Source: Streptomyces sp. RerS4 (GTDB lineage Bacteria > Actinomycetota > Actinomycetes > Streptomycetales > Streptomycetaceae). Taken from it: a DNA stretch of 64,000 nt. Of the stretch, positions 63,229 to 64,000 are shown piece by piece (within the stretch, counting starts at the first letter, position 1; every line of letters begins with the position of its first letter). The stretch lies in assembly GCF_023515955.1 (NCBI RefSeq), contig NZ_CP097322.1, positions 5,628,501-5,692,500 on the forward strand, written 5' to 3'. Both the position numbers and the translations under genes were made by a program. Below the pieces are notes generated by a model. That model saw only the letters and a list, made by a program, of their open reading frames with translations, did no database searches and was not told the DNA's origin.

Positions 63229-64000
63229 CTATGTGGCAAGCAGACGTTTGCGGCACTCGGCGATGTCGAAGTCGGCCGGCGGGTACTGCGGGTCCATGTC
63301 CTCCAGATGCTCCAGCAACAGGGTGCCCACGGCCCAGTTCCGGTACCACTTGCGGTCCGCCGGAACCACGTACCAGGGCGCCGCCCTCGTGGAGCACTTC
63401 TCCAGCGCCACCTCGTACGCCCGCTGGTACGCGGGCCACGCGGCACGCTCGTCGATGTCGCCCGCATCGAACTTCCAGTGCTTCTCCGGGTTGTCCAGCC
63501 GCGCCAGGAGCCGCTTTCGCTGCTCCTCGTAGCCGATGTGCAGGAACACCTTGACCAGGGTCACGCCGCCGTCGGCGAGCGCCTTCTCGAAGGCGTTGAT
63601 CCGGTCGTAGCGGTGGACGAGCCGACTGTGCGGCACCACGGCCCGGACGCGGGCGACGAGCACGTCCTCGTAGTGCGATCGGTCGAAGATGCCGATCTCG
63701 CCCGGCTGGGGGAGTTCCTTCGTGATCCGCCAGAGGAACGGATGCTTGAGCTCCTCGGGGGTGGGCGCCTTGAAGGCCTTGATCCGGCAGCCGGCGGGGT
63801 TGAACAGGCCGACCACGTGCTTGACCGTGCCGCCCTTGCCGGAGGTGTCCATGCCCTGGAGGATCAGCAGCAGCCGCCTGCGGTCCCCGGCGGTGGCGGC
63901 CGCGTACAGCCGCTCCTGGAGGGAGGCCAGCCGGTCGGCCATCGCGGCGGTGGCGGCGACGCCGGCGGCCTTGTCGGAGGGGCCGGCGGGGAGTGCGTCG
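63229..64000 (-). CDS. Polyphosphate kinase 2 (5' end outside window)
   Basis: Frame open to the right edge, so the N-terminus is outside; an internal ATG at 63942 is not the start. About 256 residues are visible. Walker A LLILQGMDTSGKGGT, FDRSHYEDVLVARV (catalytic Asp/Arg) and the lid RINAFEKAL identify PPK2, which phosphorylates NDP or NMP with polyphosphate. Upstream residues are Ala/Gly-rich. Reads leftward toward the deacetylase, with only 17 bp between its stop and the divergent start of that gene's strand neighbour. Confidence 0.95.
   Translation of the reverse strand, partial: DALPAGPSDKAAGVAATAAMADRLASLQERLYAAATAGDRRRLLLILQGMDTSGKGGTVKHVVGLFNPAGCRIKAFKAPTPEELKHPFLWRITKELPQPGEIGIFDRSHYEDVLVARVRAVVPHSRLVHRYDRINAFEKALADGGVTLVKVFLHIGYEEQRKRLLARLDNPEKHWKFDAGDIDERAAWPAYQRAYEVALEKCSTRAAPWYVVPADRKWYRNWAVGTLLLEHLEDMDPQYPPADFDIAECRKRLLAT

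Overview
The window is a 64 kb piece of chromosome from a Streptomyces-type actinomycete. The evidence is very high GC with G/C-ending codons, frequent GTG starts, several probably leaderless genes, and a gene order that I recognise as that of the Streptomyces core chromosome: murA-type gene, aconitase, ngcEFG, rok7B7, xylFGH, dxs, fadB/fadA, rnd, whiI, hemE, cgoX, chdC. Both ends are cut inside genes: a PHP-family phosphatase on the left and a PPK2 kinase on the right.

Region 1 (1-11440) is accessory-looking. It is dense in phosphate and nucleotide chemistry: a PHP phosphatase, two HPr-kinase-like P-loop proteins, an aminoglycoside-phosphotransferase-fold kinase coupled to a small P-loop kinase, a NUDIX hydrolase, and a co-directional run of nucleotidyltransferase-like protein, glutamine-dependent asparagine-synthetase-like amidotransferase and histidine phosphatase. 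Two SDRs (one without the catalytic Tyr/Lys) and an AraC regulator lie among them. I do not know a pathway with this gene set. It is the best candidate here for an undescribed system.

Region 2 (11455-31700) is core metabolism and sugar uptake: an HTH-MurA fusion, a Tat-exported amidohydrolase beside a LacI-type regulator, aconitase, the NgcEFG N-acetylglucosamine/chitobiose importer (no ATPase gene, so it presumably uses the shared ATPase MsiK), the ROK regulator Rok7B7, the XylFGH xylose importer, Dxs and an amino-acid permease. Several operator-like sites are visible. One dyad of the form TATCTC-N6-GAGAT occurs upstream of both murA and acnA, and others are a DasR-like site before ngcE and a 10-5-10 inverted repeat before xylF. 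Region 3 (31715-41203) joins an LCP-family cell-wall ligase to a nonulosonate (sialic-acid-like) locus: NeuB-like and NeuA-like enzymes, two proteins with bacterial sialyltransferase DDG and HP motifs, a DUF6716-type protein and a GT2 glycosyltransferase, arranged as two divergent operons.

Region 4 (41300-54676) holds the FadB/FadA beta-oxidation pair, a ferritin-like protein, RNase D, the sporulation regulator WhiI with a SigmaWhiG-like promoter, and coproporphyrin-dependent haem synthesis genes (hemE, cgoX, chdC) interspersed with a CoA-disulfide-reductase-like flavoprotein and a DUF4349 lipoprotein. Region 5 (54814-64000) holds a secreted tripeptidyl-aminopeptidase-type hydrolase; a DUF692 (multinuclear iron oxidase family) protein coupled to a TIGR04222 membrane protein with a regularly spaced Cys/Ser/Gly tail; PTH2; AIM24; and an ABC ATPase that appears to start at CTG. 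Its partner membrane gene is broken by three single-base frameshifts, so it is either a pseudogene or an assembly artefact. A polysaccharide deacetylase lipoprotein and PPK2 close the window. I saw no tRNA, rRNA, CRISPR array, transposase or attachment site.
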